Shown here: in pieces, positions 54,290 to 62,289 of the stretch | Position numbering within the stretch: position 1 is the stretch's first letter | Layout: each line of letters starts with the position of its first letter | NCBI RefSeq assembly: GCF_000582685.1 | Contig: NZ_KK073769.1 | Span: 850,186-914,185 of the forward strand | Reading direction: 5' to 3' | DNA length: 64,000 bases | Source of the DNA: [Scytonema hofmanni] UTEX 2349 | Lineage (GTDB): Bacteria; Cyanobacteriota; Cyanobacteriia; Cyanobacteriales; Nostocaceae | The notes under the pieces: generated by a model | Database searches by the model: none | What the model saw: only the letters and a program-made list of their open reading frames with translations | Told to the model about the DNA's origin: nothing | Position numbers and translations under genes: made by a program

Positions 54290-54296
54290 TCAAAAT

Positions 54297-54325
54297 GTAG
54301 AGACGTTCCGCCGGAACGTCTCTAC
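54297..54325. repeat. Dispersed hairpin repeat, GTAGAGACGTTCCG type
   Basis: A perfect copy (GTAGAGACGTTCCG and CGGAACGTCTCTAC) between the vWA and FHA genes; it might attenuate or process the cassette transcript. Confidence 0.85.
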
Positions 54326-54394
54326 AGGGATTTTGGGTAACGCATATTTAAATTTGGTCGATGTCAAATTTGCAAATATAAGGACAAAGGACAA

Positions 54395-55108
54395 ATGAAA
54401 AATGATATCTCTATTTATAAATGTCTCAAAGGTCACGACTCAACCGAATCTGATTATTGTTCAGAGTGTGGAGTGAAAATTCTCGGTGTAGGTGAAGCGA
54501 TGTCTGACGACAAGCCGCTGCGCGTCTACGCCCCAAAAATACCACAAGTACCACAAAACATAACTCTCGAAACCTGCCCAGCTTGCAGTGTAAAGCGTGA
54601 ACCCAACAGCGGCGACTTTTGCGAAATTTGCGGTTACAATTTCGTCACCGGCGCACATGGGGAAGTGCCGATCGCTATTGAAGAGGCAAGGGGACAAGGG
54701 GAAATTTCTCCCTCATCCCCCTCATCTCCCTCATCCCTCACCTGGGAACTTGCGATCGCAATCGATCCATCCCTACGGCATCCAGAAAGCCCAGAAGCGC
54801 CGACAAATCAACAGGCGATCGCTTTTCGTCTAGATAAGGCAAATAACCTTATTGGTCGCAATAGCCAAGCGAGAGCAATTGAACCAGAAATTGCTCTGGA
54901 TTTCGACAATGCTGTTTCTCACCGTCATGCTTTATTAAACCTTCAGTCAGACGGTTCTTTAACTCTGCGCGATATTAACTCTTCTAACGGTACCAAGCTT
55001 AACGGGGTGGAATTGAAGCCGATGGTAGATGCACCTCTACAAGATGGAGACGAATTTACTTTAGGACACTGGACTCGAATTACTGTCAAAGCCGTCCGCC
55101 AACCATAA
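54395..55108 (+). CDS. FHA-domain protein with two zinc ribbons
   Basis: 237 aa. Zinc ribbons: CLKGHDSTESDYCSECG (about 9-25) and CPACSVKREPNSGDFCEICG (about 61-80). The C-terminal FHA domain has the phosphothreonine-binding residues: NLIGRNSQA, VSHRHALL, and DINSSNGTKLNG. The linker contains SPSSPSSPSSLTWE, encoded by a CTCATCCCC repeat tract (54683-54740). It is a positional analogue of GarA/OdhI, the FHA substrate of PknG, but no ETTS-type phosphosite is seen. It ends 5 bases before the membrane protein gene. Confidence 0.9.
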   Translation: MKNDISIYKCLKGHDSTESDYCSECGVKILGVGEAMSDDKPLRVYAPKIPQVPQNITLETCPACSVKREPNSGDFCEICGYNFVTGAHGEVPIAIEEARGQGEISPSSPSSPSSLTWELAIAIDPSLRHPESPEAPTNQQAIAFRLDKANNLIGRNSQARAIEPEIALDFDNAVSHRHALLNLQSDGSLTLRDINSSNGTKLNGVELKPMVDAPLQDGDEFTLGHWTRITVKAVRQP

Positions 55109-55113
55109 AAAAT

Positions 55114-56493
55114 ATGAGTAAGATAATCACAGCTTCAAGTAAAGCAATTAAGAAACTAAATACTCCACAACTGCTTCAAGGTGGTTTGTACTTAACTTGG
55201 GCTACAAGTTTACTAGTATTAGTTTCTACCATTAGCGGCATCCAAGGACAGCGCCACGCTATTAACACAATCGGTAAAGATGCTACACCAAGTATTACTA
55301 CTGCCCAGCGTCTCAAGGATGCAGCAGCAGGTATGGATGCTTACGTTACCAAAGAATTGCTTGCTTTACCCGGACAAAACCAAGATGCTGTTAAGGGTTA
55401 CAAGGAGCGATATGAGAAACTAACTCAAAGGCTGGTTGCTGCTGCGGAGAGTATTAGCTACGGGGATAAAGAGCGAAAACCGATTGAAACTTTGCAACTA
55501 GAACTTGGTAATTACATTGCCAAGATTCAGCAAGCGCGTGATTTTCACGAACGCGGTGACACTAATAATATGCTGGTTGCTTATCGAAGTGCTGCGGAAA
55601 TTATGGATCAAAAGCTATTACCGGCATCTGACGCACTGGATAAGGTAAATGTAGACGCTTTAAATGTTACATACAATAAAGTAAAATTTGACTCTGGCAA
55701 ATGGCTATTTTTTATAGTAATTTCTGGTGCCGCACTCATCACCGTATTACTAGGCTTACAGATTTTTCTCAGTCAGCGGATGCGCCGTACTTTCAATCCT
55801 ATGTTGTTGGCGGCGACTGCGATCGCTATTGCTTTTTTAAATTACACCACAGGTGCGTTTCTTTCTGCTTCCCAAAATCTCCGAATTGCTAAGGAAGATG
55901 CCTTCAATTCTATGTACGCATTGCGACAAGCCCGCGCTTTAGGTTACATGGCTAATGCCACTCAAAGTCGCTATTTGTTAGATTCCGCTTTTGCTTTGAA
56001 TCACGAACAGGCTTTTTTCAACAATATAGCCAAAATTGCTCAATTGCCTGATAGTGAGGCTTTTAAAACAGTCGCTGCTGCCGCATCAGCATCAAGCTAC
56101 AAACCGAATTTTACAGGCTTATTAGCTGACCAACTAAAAAATATTACCTTTGCTGGTGAACGAGAAGCAACGGTCAAAAATTTGACAAATTTAGGGATTT
56201 ATGTTGCGATTGATAAACAAATCCGCCAACTCGAACGCAGTGGTAAACATACTGAAGCGATCGCACTTTGTTTAGGTAATCAACCAGGACAATCTAATTG
56301 GGCATTTGATGAATTCAGATTAAAAGCCAATCAAAAGAGCTTTGATATTAACCAAGCAGCTTTCGACAAAGCAATTAAGCAAGGCTTTAAAGAAGTGGAT
56401 GGTTTTGAGTATATCACCCCAGTGGCGCTGAGTGCGATCGCTCTTTTAACTTTATTTGGATTGCTCCCACGTCTGAAAGAGTATTCTACCTAA
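55114..56493 (+). CDS. Four-span membrane protein with two extracytoplasmic domains (GlnX-like layout)
   Basis: 459 aa. Hydrophobic spans at about 23-42 (GLYLTWATSLLVLVSTISGI), 196-218 (WLFFIVISGAALITVLLGLQIF), 229-250 (PMLLAATAIAIAFLNYTTGAFL) and 435-452 (VALSAIALLTLFGLLPRL) separate two helical extracytoplasmic domains of about 150 and 185 residues. The first resembles a four-helix ligand-sensor bundle. Actinobacterial GlnX, which passes an amino-acid signal to PknG, has the same four-span, two-loop layout. Similarity here is of topology and linkage; sequence homology was not tested. Confidence 0.75.
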   Translation: MSKIITASSKAIKKLNTPQLLQGGLYLTWATSLLVLVSTISGIQGQRHAINTIGKDATPSITTAQRLKDAAAGMDAYVTKELLALPGQNQDAVKGYKERYEKLTQRLVAAAESISYGDKERKPIETLQLELGNYIAKIQQARDFHERGDTNNMLVAYRSAAEIMDQKLLPASDALDKVNVDALNVTYNKVKFDSGKWLFFIVISGAALITVLLGLQIFLSQRMRRTFNPMLLAATAIAIAFLNYTTGAFLSASQNLRIAKEDAFNSMYALRQARALGYMANATQSRYLLDSAFALNHEQAFFNNIAKIAQLPDSEAFKTVAAAASASSYKPNFTGLLADQLKNITFAGEREATVKNLTNLGIYVAIDKQIRQLERSGKHTEAIALCLGNQPGQSNWAFDEFRLKANQKSFDINQAAFDKAIKQGFKEVDGFEYITPVALSAIALLTLFGLLPRLKEYST

Positions 56494-56616
56494 TCCCAAA
56501 TGTATAGTTCATCTGTTCTGTTTTCAGATTATTCACCCTATCTGGTGATGTCGCTCAAAGCTTCTGAACGATATCTTAAAAGTACCAGGAGTGATTGAAC
56601 TCTGGAAACTGCAACT

Positions 56617-57033
56617 ATGAAAAAAATTATTTCCGCTAGTTTAGTAGTTTTGGCTGCTGCTACTGGTTTTTTACTCAATAATCAGCCTGTTGAAGCTCAT
56701 AGGCGTTACAATTATCGTCGGTATCCCTACTCCCGTGGGTATCCTTATTACCGTCGCTATCCTTACCCCATAGAGCCAGCAAGATACTGCTTTCCTACAA
56801 CTCAATGGCAGGTTAACCAAGACCCAGGATATCACCCTCATGCTTACTCCGACGGCTACCGTCAAGGACAAAACAGCGCTAAAAAAGGTGATAAATATAA
56901 ACCGCGTACTGCTGGGGGTGAATTCGCTCGCGGTTTCGATGATGGTTATTACGGAAAGGAATTTGCGGGTCAAAAAAACATTGTTCAGAACGTTATTAGA
57001 CCATACACTACAACAGAATGTAGTTTGTATTAA
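56617..57033 (+). CDS. Small secreted Tyr/Arg-rich protein
   Basis: 138 aa. Signal peptide MKKIISASLVVLAAATGFLLNNQPVEA, then a Tyr/Arg/Pro-rich repeat (HRRYNYRRYPYSRGYPYYRRYPYP) and a C-terminal part with GYRQGQNSAKKGDKYKPR..GGEFARGFDDGYYGKEF, a GxxxG-like pattern seen in small cyanobacterial exported proteins. Function unknown. It is separated from the cassette by about 120 bases and probably independent. Confidence 0.72.
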   Translation: MKKIISASLVVLAAATGFLLNNQPVEAHRRYNYRRYPYSRGYPYYRRYPYPIEPARYCFPTTQWQVNQDPGYHPHAYSDGYRQGQNSAKKGDKYKPRTAGGEFARGFDDGYYGKEFAGQKNIVQNVIRPYTTTECSLY

Positions 57034-57037
57034 CTTC

Positions 57038-57210
57038 GTAGTGAGGACTTCAGTGCTCTCATACCATGTCCGGGGGCTTGGGCGAAATTCATGAAGAACC
57101 CCACCCGCCTGTGGCACCCTCCCCGCTTGCGGGGAGGGTTGGGGAGGGGTTCTTTTATTATGGCTGTTTGACCGGACATCATATCATATAAGGACTGAAG
57201 TCCTTACTAC
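57038..57210. repeat. 173-bp imperfect palindrome element
   Basis: GTAGTGAGGACTTCAGTGCT at the left pairs with GGACTGAAGTCCTTACTAC at the right. Inner arms CATGTCCGG/CCGGACATCAT and AAGAACCCCACCC/GGGAGGGGTTCTT extend the palindrome. No coding potential. A GTAGTAAGCACTTCAGTGCTTA relative lies at 57850-57871. Confidence 0.65.
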
Positions 57211-57246
57211 GATGTTAAATTAAGATATCTGTAGTTTTGTTAACCT

Positions 57247-57846
57247 GTGATTTCTTCTCAAATACCCACAATTAACGTCCTCAAACAACCTACCAGTTCT
57301 GCTTGGATAGAACAAGCGATCGCTAACTTAGATATCATTCTTCTTGACCACTCCCATTGCGAGCGCAAAGCAGCGGGTGTGGCTTTAAACATGATGTTTC
57401 GTTATCCTTCCAATACTAAAATGGTACGTGAATTAACTGCGATCGCTCGTGAAGAATTAGAACATTTTGAACTAGTCAATCAATGGCTAGAACGTCGCAA
57501 TATCCCCCTTGCCCCATTATCCCCACCACCCTACGGTGCTGGTTTAAAAGCACAAGTTCGACCCAAAGAACCAGAACGATTTTTAGATTCTTTATTAGTC
57601 ACCGGTTTAATTGAAGCTCGCAGTCACGAACGTTTAGGATTATTAGCTACCCATTGTCCAGAACCAGAACTAGCCAAATTTTATCGTGGTTTGATGGCAT
57701 CCGAAGCGCGTCACTTCGGTACATATTGGGTTTTAGCTGATACTTACTTTGACCGGGAAATTGTCATGCAGCGGTTAGATGAATTAGCGATCGCCGAAAG
57801 TGAATTATTATTAACTTTACACCCAGAACCAAGAATTCATAGTTAA
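57247..57846 (+). CDS. miaE: tRNA-(ms2io6A)-hydroxylase MiaE
   Basis: 199 aa, GTG start at 57247. It is a ferritin-like diiron protein, with ligand motifs EELEHFELV (about 80) and EARHFGTYW (about 158) plus an N-terminal Glu/His pair in DHSHCERKAAG. RSHERLGLLATHCPEPELAKFYRGLM is characteristic of MiaE, which hydroxylates the isopentenyl group of the modified A37 of tRNAs reading UNN codons. Cytosolic and monocistronic. Confidence 0.9.
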   Translation: MISSQIPTINVLKQPTSSAWIEQAIANLDIILLDHSHCERKAAGVALNMMFRYPSNTKMVRELTAIAREELEHFELVNQWLERRNIPLAPLSPPPYGAGLKAQVRPKEPERFLDSLLVTGLIEARSHERLGLLATHCPEPELAKFYRGLMASEARHFGTYWVLADTYFDREIVMQRLDELAIAESELLLTLHPEPRIHS

Positions 57847-57991
57847 CCGTAGTAAGCACTTCAGTGCTTAAAACAGGCGTTTCAACGCCTACTAGAAACT
57901 TTTATATTATATTTAAGCGAGATTTGTGCAAACGCTGGCTAATATGTCCAAATCGTGTATAGTACATATGTACAACACATAAGTCCTAAAT

Positions 57992-58390
57992 ATGACCCTC
58001 CAGTTCACATATGTAAGACTGCTAGTCTCCAATTTCGAGGCTTGCTTTATTTTTTATCGAGATGTCATGGGATTTGATATCGGTTGGGGCGATGAGAATG
58101 GTGTGTATGTTGAGTTTAAAACTGGAGATACCAAGCTTGCTTTATTTAAACAATACTTAATGGCTGAAGCAGTTGGAAACGCCAATCAACCGTCTTTTCT
58201 GGAATGCCAAGATAGAAGTGCCTTGATTTTTGCAGTAGATAATGTGGATGAAACATATCAACAACTTATAAAAAAAGATGTAAGATTTGTGACTGAGCCA
58301 TGCGATCGCCCAGACTGGGGAACTAGAACAGCGCACTTTCGCGATCCTGATGGAAATCTGATTGAAATTAATAGTAATTTAGGTTCCTAA
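57992..58390 (+). CDS. VOC-superfamily (glyoxalase/bleomycin-resistance fold) protein
   Basis: 132 aa with two beta-alpha-beta-beta-beta modules: FTYVRLLVSNFEACFIFYRDVMGFDIGWG and LIFAVDNVDETYQQLIKKDVRF..AHFRDPDGNLIEIN. The C-terminal Glu of GNLIEI is a typical metal ligand, while the first ligand position is not His here. It could be a dioxygenase-like or antibiotic-sequestering protein; substrate unknown. Four bases separate it from the following acetyltransferase gene, so they are co-transcribed. Confidence 0.82.
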   Translation: MTLQFTYVRLLVSNFEACFIFYRDVMGFDIGWGDENGVYVEFKTGDTKLALFKQYLMAEAVGNANQPSFLECQDRSALIFAVDNVDETYQQLIKKDVRFVTEPCDRPDWGTRTAHFRDPDGNLIEINSNLGS

Positions 58391-58394
58391 TTTC

Positions 58395-58994
58395 ATGAGA
58401 ACCACTTATAAAGATTTTCTAATTCGTAACTGGGAACAAAGCGATCGCACTCCCGCATCTGAAATTATTCGCTCTGTATTATCAGAATACGGTTTGGGCT
58501 GGGAGCCAAACGGTGCAGATCGAGATGTGTTGCAAGTCGAAGAATGCTACTTAGAAACAGGTGGCGAATTTTGGGTAATTGAACACCTCGCATCCACCAA
58601 AGATTCAAGTGAAATAACAAATCTTCAAGCCTCCGAAGGGAGGCTTCGTTCGTTTAGCCGCGACTTTAGTCGTCAGGCTAATATAATTGAACACCAAAAT
58701 CAAATAATAGGTACTGGTGCATACTACCCCATACATCGTGGTGAAAAAGCCGTAGAAATCAGGAAAATGTACCTTTTACCCAGCGCGAGGGGTTTAGGAT
58801 TGGGGAAATATTTATTACAACAGCTAGAAAAAGCGATCGCTTCCCGTGGTTTCCAGCAAATTTGGATTGAAACCGCCAGCGTATTAGCCGAAGCTGTCAA
58901 ACTGTATGAAAACAACGGCTATCAACCAGCAACCGGTGTAGAAACCGCAAGATGCGATCGCGTTTACGTTAAAAATTTATCCCCTCTTTTTTAA
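58395..58994 (+). CDS. GNAT acetyltransferase with an inserted hairpin repeat
   Basis: 199 aa. GNAT core: IRKMYLLPSARGLGLGKYLLQQLEKAIASRGFQQIWIETASVLAEAVKLYENNGYQPATG, with acetyl-CoA loop R-G-L-G-L-G-K. Between DSSEI and QIIGTGAYYPI an extra segment of about 27 residues (NLQASEGRLRSFSRDFSRQ) is encoded by two nested palindromes at 58627-58680, AGCCTCC..GGAGGCT and GCGACTTTAGTCG. This is an in-frame repeat insertion in a surface loop. It overlaps the end of the convergent SDR gene by 4 bases. Confidence 0.85.
   Translation: MRTTYKDFLIRNWEQSDRTPASEIIRSVLSEYGLGWEPNGADRDVLQVEECYLETGGEFWVIEHLASTKDSSEITNLQASEGRLRSFSRDFSRQANIIEHQNQIIGTGAYYPIHRGEKAVEIRKMYLLPSARGLGLGKYLLQQLEKAIASRGFQQIWIETASVLAEAVKLYENNGYQPATGVETARCDRVYVKNLSPLF
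58627..58680. repeat. Palindromic repeat inside the GNAT gene
   Basis: AGCCTCCGAAGGGAGGCT followed by GCCGCGACTTTAGTCGTCAGGC; the frame is kept through 54 bases. Confidence 0.7.
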
Positions 58995-59752
58995 GCATCA
59001 GTACCCGCTAACACCATGCCAGGTAGAAAACTTGCCATATATTTCTCAGCACCTTTGGGATCGCTTAGTAATAGTGCGGAAACCTGTATAGCTTGTTCCC
59101 CAGGATAAACATCCTCCACACCGTCAATAACTGCTTGGAGAGCAGCCCTGGCGACTTCCCCAGGTGCTACCTTGGGATTGGGCCATTCCTTCGCTAAATC
59201 AGTATCCACAGTTCCAGGCATCACGCTAACTACCAGGGTATCCTGTGCTGCAAGCTCTGCCCGCACGCCTTGAGTCATCGAGATAGCAGCAGCTTTAGAA
59301 GCGCTGTAAGAACCACTGAACGGCAAATTTACTTTTCCCAGCAGTGACAAAACATTGACGATCGCACCCCCACCATGTTCTTTGAGAATAGGTGCAAAAG
59401 CACGACACATAGACAACATCCCAAAGTAATTGACCTCCATTTCTGCTCGCGCACTATCGATATCTGATGCAGCAATCAGTCCCTGATTGAGAGAGGTTCC
59501 CGCATTATTAATTACAAGAGTAACATCTTGACACTGAGTTGCAGCAGCAGTAACTGATTGAGGATTCGTTACGTCCAATTCAATTGGGAAAACGCGAGCA
59601 GGATCAACTGAAACCAGAGGGTTGAGTTTGCCAATGCTACGAGCGCAGACATATATTTTTGCTACACCCAAATTCAATAATTGCTCTACAAAGTGAGAAC
59701 CGATCCCACCATTTGCACCTGTGACTAATGCAACTACACCGTTAATTTGCAT
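58991..59752 (-). CDS. Short-chain dehydrogenase/reductase (SDR)
   Basis: 253 aa from ATG 59752, with an excellent AAGGAG ribosome site; a longer frame to 59818 overlaps the promoter region. Rossmann motif TGANGGIG, NNAG, and the catalytic Ser in VLSLLGK, then YSASKAA (Tyr and Lys), are present, so it should be an active NAD(P)-dependent classical SDR. Substrate unknown. It is divergent from an HxlR-type regulator gene 108 bases away, which probably controls it. Confidence 0.88.
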   Translation of the reverse strand: MQINGVVALVTGANGGIGSHFVEQLLNLGVAKIYVCARSIGKLNPLVSVDPARVFPIELDVTNPQSVTAAATQCQDVTLVINNAGTSLNQGLIAASDIDSARAEMEVNYFGMLSMCRAFAPILKEHGGGAIVNVLSLLGKVNLPFSGSYSASKAAAISMTQGVRAELAAQDTLVVSVMPGTVDTDLAKEWPNPKVAPGEVARAALQAVIDGVEDVYPGEQAIQVSALLLSDPKGAEKYMASFLPGMVLAGTDA

Positions 59753-59860
59753 TGGAGTTCTCCTTAAGGTATTTTGCCATATGTTCAACACCAGCAATTT
59801 TGGTTTTGGTGTCTTCAACGAGCCGATAAATTATAATATGCAAGGGTTAAAAGTTACCAA

Positions 59861-60571
59861 ATGGATACTAACATCAAAAACTATTCCTGCCCTGTAGAAG
59901 TAACGATTAAAGCGGTTGGTGGTAAGTGGAAATGTCTTATCCTTTGGTGGCTAAGACGGGATGCGAGGCGTTTTGGTGAGTTAAAGTTATTAATTTCTAA
60001 CATTAGCCAGAAAGTCTTGACTCAACAATTGAGAGAATTAGAAAAAGAGGGTTTAATTTACAGAGAATCATTCCCAGAGTCACCACCTCGTGTAGAATAT
60101 GCTCTCACTCCTCATGGTCAAACTTTTACTCCCATCACCGAATTAATGTGCGAATGGGGGAAAGTACATCAAGTAGGGTATCAATTTAGTTACTGTCGCT
60201 TGGAAAACACGAAAATTTTAGTTGTATCTTCTGATGCTACAGCTCTTTGCACCAGTCTTGAAGAACGCCTGGGTGTAGCGATCGCTGTAACAAATATTCA
60301 CGAGATACCCGATTTACTCAATCGGGTTCAACCCGATGCTATGCTAATCGATTTAACTTCCCTAAATGACAATGAAGCTCATTTACTGACAACTCAAGTC
60401 AAACTCAAACAAGTTGAGCAAAAAATGGCAATGGTTGCGATCGTTCTTGGTAATAATTCTGGAGAACGTGGGCGAGCATTTAAAATGGGGTTTGCTGTTC
60501 ATATTCCCAAACCCGTTGAAACTATAGAAATGGTGTCCACCTTGGCTAGCTTAATTGTGAAAGATGTGTAA
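59861..60571 (+). CDS. HxlR-type regulator fused to a receiver-like domain
   Basis: 236 aa. Residues 1-105 form an HxlR winged helix: YSCPVEVTIKAVGGKWKCLILWWLRRDARRFGELK, ISQKVLTQQLRELEKEGLI, VEYALTPHG, with the N-terminal Cys often used for redox or quinone sensing. Residues about 118-236 (TKILVVSSDATALCTSLEERL..AMLIDLTS..MVAIVLGN..FAVHIPKPVETIEMV) follow a CheY fold. An Asp sits at the phospho-acceptor strand and the Lys of IPKP is kept, but the N-terminal acidic pair is SSDA. HxlR proteins normally stop after about 110-130 residues. Confidence 0.82.
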   Translation: MDTNIKNYSCPVEVTIKAVGGKWKCLILWWLRRDARRFGELKLLISNISQKVLTQQLRELEKEGLIYRESFPESPPRVEYALTPHGQTFTPITELMCEWGKVHQVGYQFSYCRLENTKILVVSSDATALCTSLEERLGVAIAVTNIHEIPDLLNRVQPDAMLIDLTSLNDNEAHLLTTQVKLKQVEQKMAMVAIVLGNNSGERGRAFKMGFAVHIPKPVETIEMVSTLASLIVKDV

Positions 60572-60674
60572 AGGTTTGGTTTAAACCCGGTAGCATCGGA
60601 ATTAATAAATTAACCGCAGATCAACACAGATGAACACGGAGTTAGAGGATGTTTGAAAAGTCCTTAATGATGCA

Positions 60675-61250
60675 TCAAATCAAACCAGCACGTTGAAATA
60701 CTTCATTGGGAGTAATTTTTAATCCTGGTAGCAAATCATCGCTAATTAGTTGATTGTCTCGATAGGTGATAGGAACAGAAGCGGGTGCAAATATAGTAAT
60801 GGTTCTGGCTTTTGTATCTACAACCCAAACACGAGAAACACCAGCTTTGATATAATCGGCAGCTTTTTCGCTCATCTCGCCAAAAGTTTGACCGGGTGAG
60901 ATAATTTCAATAACTAATTCTGGAGGAACAGGACAAGCTTCGTCTTGTAACCAATCAGCAGGAAGCAGATCGTAAGAAACATAGGTCAAATCAGGTACAG
61001 GAAGCCAATCTTGTTGATTTGGTGTTAATTTGATTGCCCATTCAATTACAACCCGTCCCCTTTCTTGTGCCCATGCAGACAATAATATAAATAATGCACC
61101 AGTAGTCGAGCCATGAAAAAATTTGGGAGACATTTCTTCAGTTTTATATTTGGGAACAGCTTCACCGTTAACAAACTCGTAGGTAACATCACCTTCGGGG
61201 AGGGCAAGAAATTCTTCCAAGGTTAGGTGTTGATTAGGGGACTGAACCAT
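60675..61250 (-). CDS. Uma2-family (DUF820) putative endonuclease
   Basis: 191 aa, standard Uma2 length. Seen: HLTLEEFLALPEGDVTYEFVNGEAVP at the N terminus, then VPDLTYVSYDLLP, PPELVIEIISPGQTFGEMSEKAADYIKAGVSRVWVVDTKARTITIF with the D...E-x-x-S/K arrangement of the PD-(D/E)XK-like core. Unlike the copy at 6237 it has no repeat tail. Function of the family is unsettled. Confidence 0.85.
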   Translation of the reverse strand: MVQSPNQHLTLEEFLALPEGDVTYEFVNGEAVPKYKTEEMSPKFFHGSTTGALFILLSAWAQERGRVVIEWAIKLTPNQQDWLPVPDLTYVSYDLLPADWLQDEACPVPPELVIEIISPGQTFGEMSEKAADYIKAGVSRVWVVDTKARTITIFAPASVPITYRDNQLISDDLLPGLKITPNEVFQRAGLI

Positions 61251-61542
61251 ATTTAGTTAAGATGGAAGGGATTTTATTTTAAGTTTAGGCGATCGCGTTT
61301 ATGTTAAATTACTCCGGCACAGTTAGGAGTTATATCATGGGAGCGCAAATCACACATACTGTAGAGACGTTCCCCATACCGTAGAGACGTTCCGACGGAA
61401 CGTCTCTACGACAGTTGTAATGCTCCATATATAATTGACGGGCTACTACTCTTTTATCGTTAACTTTCTGTTACAGTAATTTTCGCTTATATTTATCACA
61501 AAGTTACGTTTATTTATGCCCACTTATTTAGTTATCTAATAA
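61251..61542. other. Intergenic region with tandem dispersed repeats
   Basis: A truncated copy GTAGAGACGTTCCCC (61361-61375) is followed directly by a complete hairpin GTAGAGACGTTCCG..CGGAACGTCTCTAC (61381-61409). The rest is AT-rich and should hold the promoters of the divergent Uma2 and comF genes. Confidence 0.6.
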
Positions 61543-62208
61543 ATGAGTAATTTTATCAAAGGCTTACTCAGGCTCTTTCTTGAATCCAATTGTCCTCTTT
61601 GCCAGCGCCAAACAAACGAAGAATTTTGTCAATACTGTCTTAAACAGTTACATAGCTGTCACTTAGCTAATCCTAATAGCCGTTGGCAAGAATCAATACC
61701 AGTTTTTGCTTGGGGTAAGTATAGCGGTTCTTTAAAAAGAGCGATCGCTGTCATGAAATACGAAAATCAACCTCAAATCGCTCGCCCTTTGGGACAATGG
61801 TTAGGCGAAGCATGGTTAAATTCCCTCTCTACAAACCGACGCTTAATAGTTGTTCCTATTCCACTTCACCCCAGCAAGCAAAAAAAACGCGGTTACAACC
61901 AAGCCGCGCTCATAGCAGAAAGCTTTTGCCAAACAACTGGGTTAAAATTGAAACAAAATGGTTTGGCAAGAATACAAGAAACTGAAGCACAATTCGGTTT
62001 ATCTCCTCTTGAGCGAGAAAAAAACTTAGCAAAAGCTTTTGGTTTAGGGAAAGATTTTTCTCAGTGTCGTCCAGATGTGCCAGTATTGTTAATTGACGAC
62101 ATTTGCACTAGTGGTGCTACTGCTAAATCTGCGGTGGAAGTACTTCATCAATGTGGAATTGCCGTAGAGGGAATAGCAGCGATCGCTACTCCTGTAAAAG
62201 AAAGATAA
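61543..62208 (+). CDS. comF: ComF-family phosphoribosyltransferase-like protein
   Basis: 221 aa. An N-terminal zinc finger (CPLCQRQTNEEFCQYC, about 18-33) precedes a type I phosphoribosyltransferase fold with the PRPP loop VLLIDDICTSGATAKSA (about 183-199) and PIPLHPSKQKKRGYNQAALIAE. This is the ComF/GntX layout. In competent bacteria ComF helps DNA uptake or processing, and many cyanobacteria are naturally competent. No other com gene is adjacent. Confidence 0.9.
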   Translation: MSNFIKGLLRLFLESNCPLCQRQTNEEFCQYCLKQLHSCHLANPNSRWQESIPVFAWGKYSGSLKRAIAVMKYENQPQIARPLGQWLGEAWLNSLSTNRRLIVVPIPLHPSKQKKRGYNQAALIAESFCQTTGLKLKQNGLARIQETEAQFGLSPLEREKNLAKAFGLGKDFSQCRPDVPVLLIDDICTSGATAKSAVEVLHQCGIAVEGIAAIATPVKER

Positions 62209-62289
62209 ACAAAGAATATGTAGGCAAGCTATGCTTGAGAAATCTATAATTAACCAGATTATACTGTTTTTGTGGGAACACTGCTGGGA

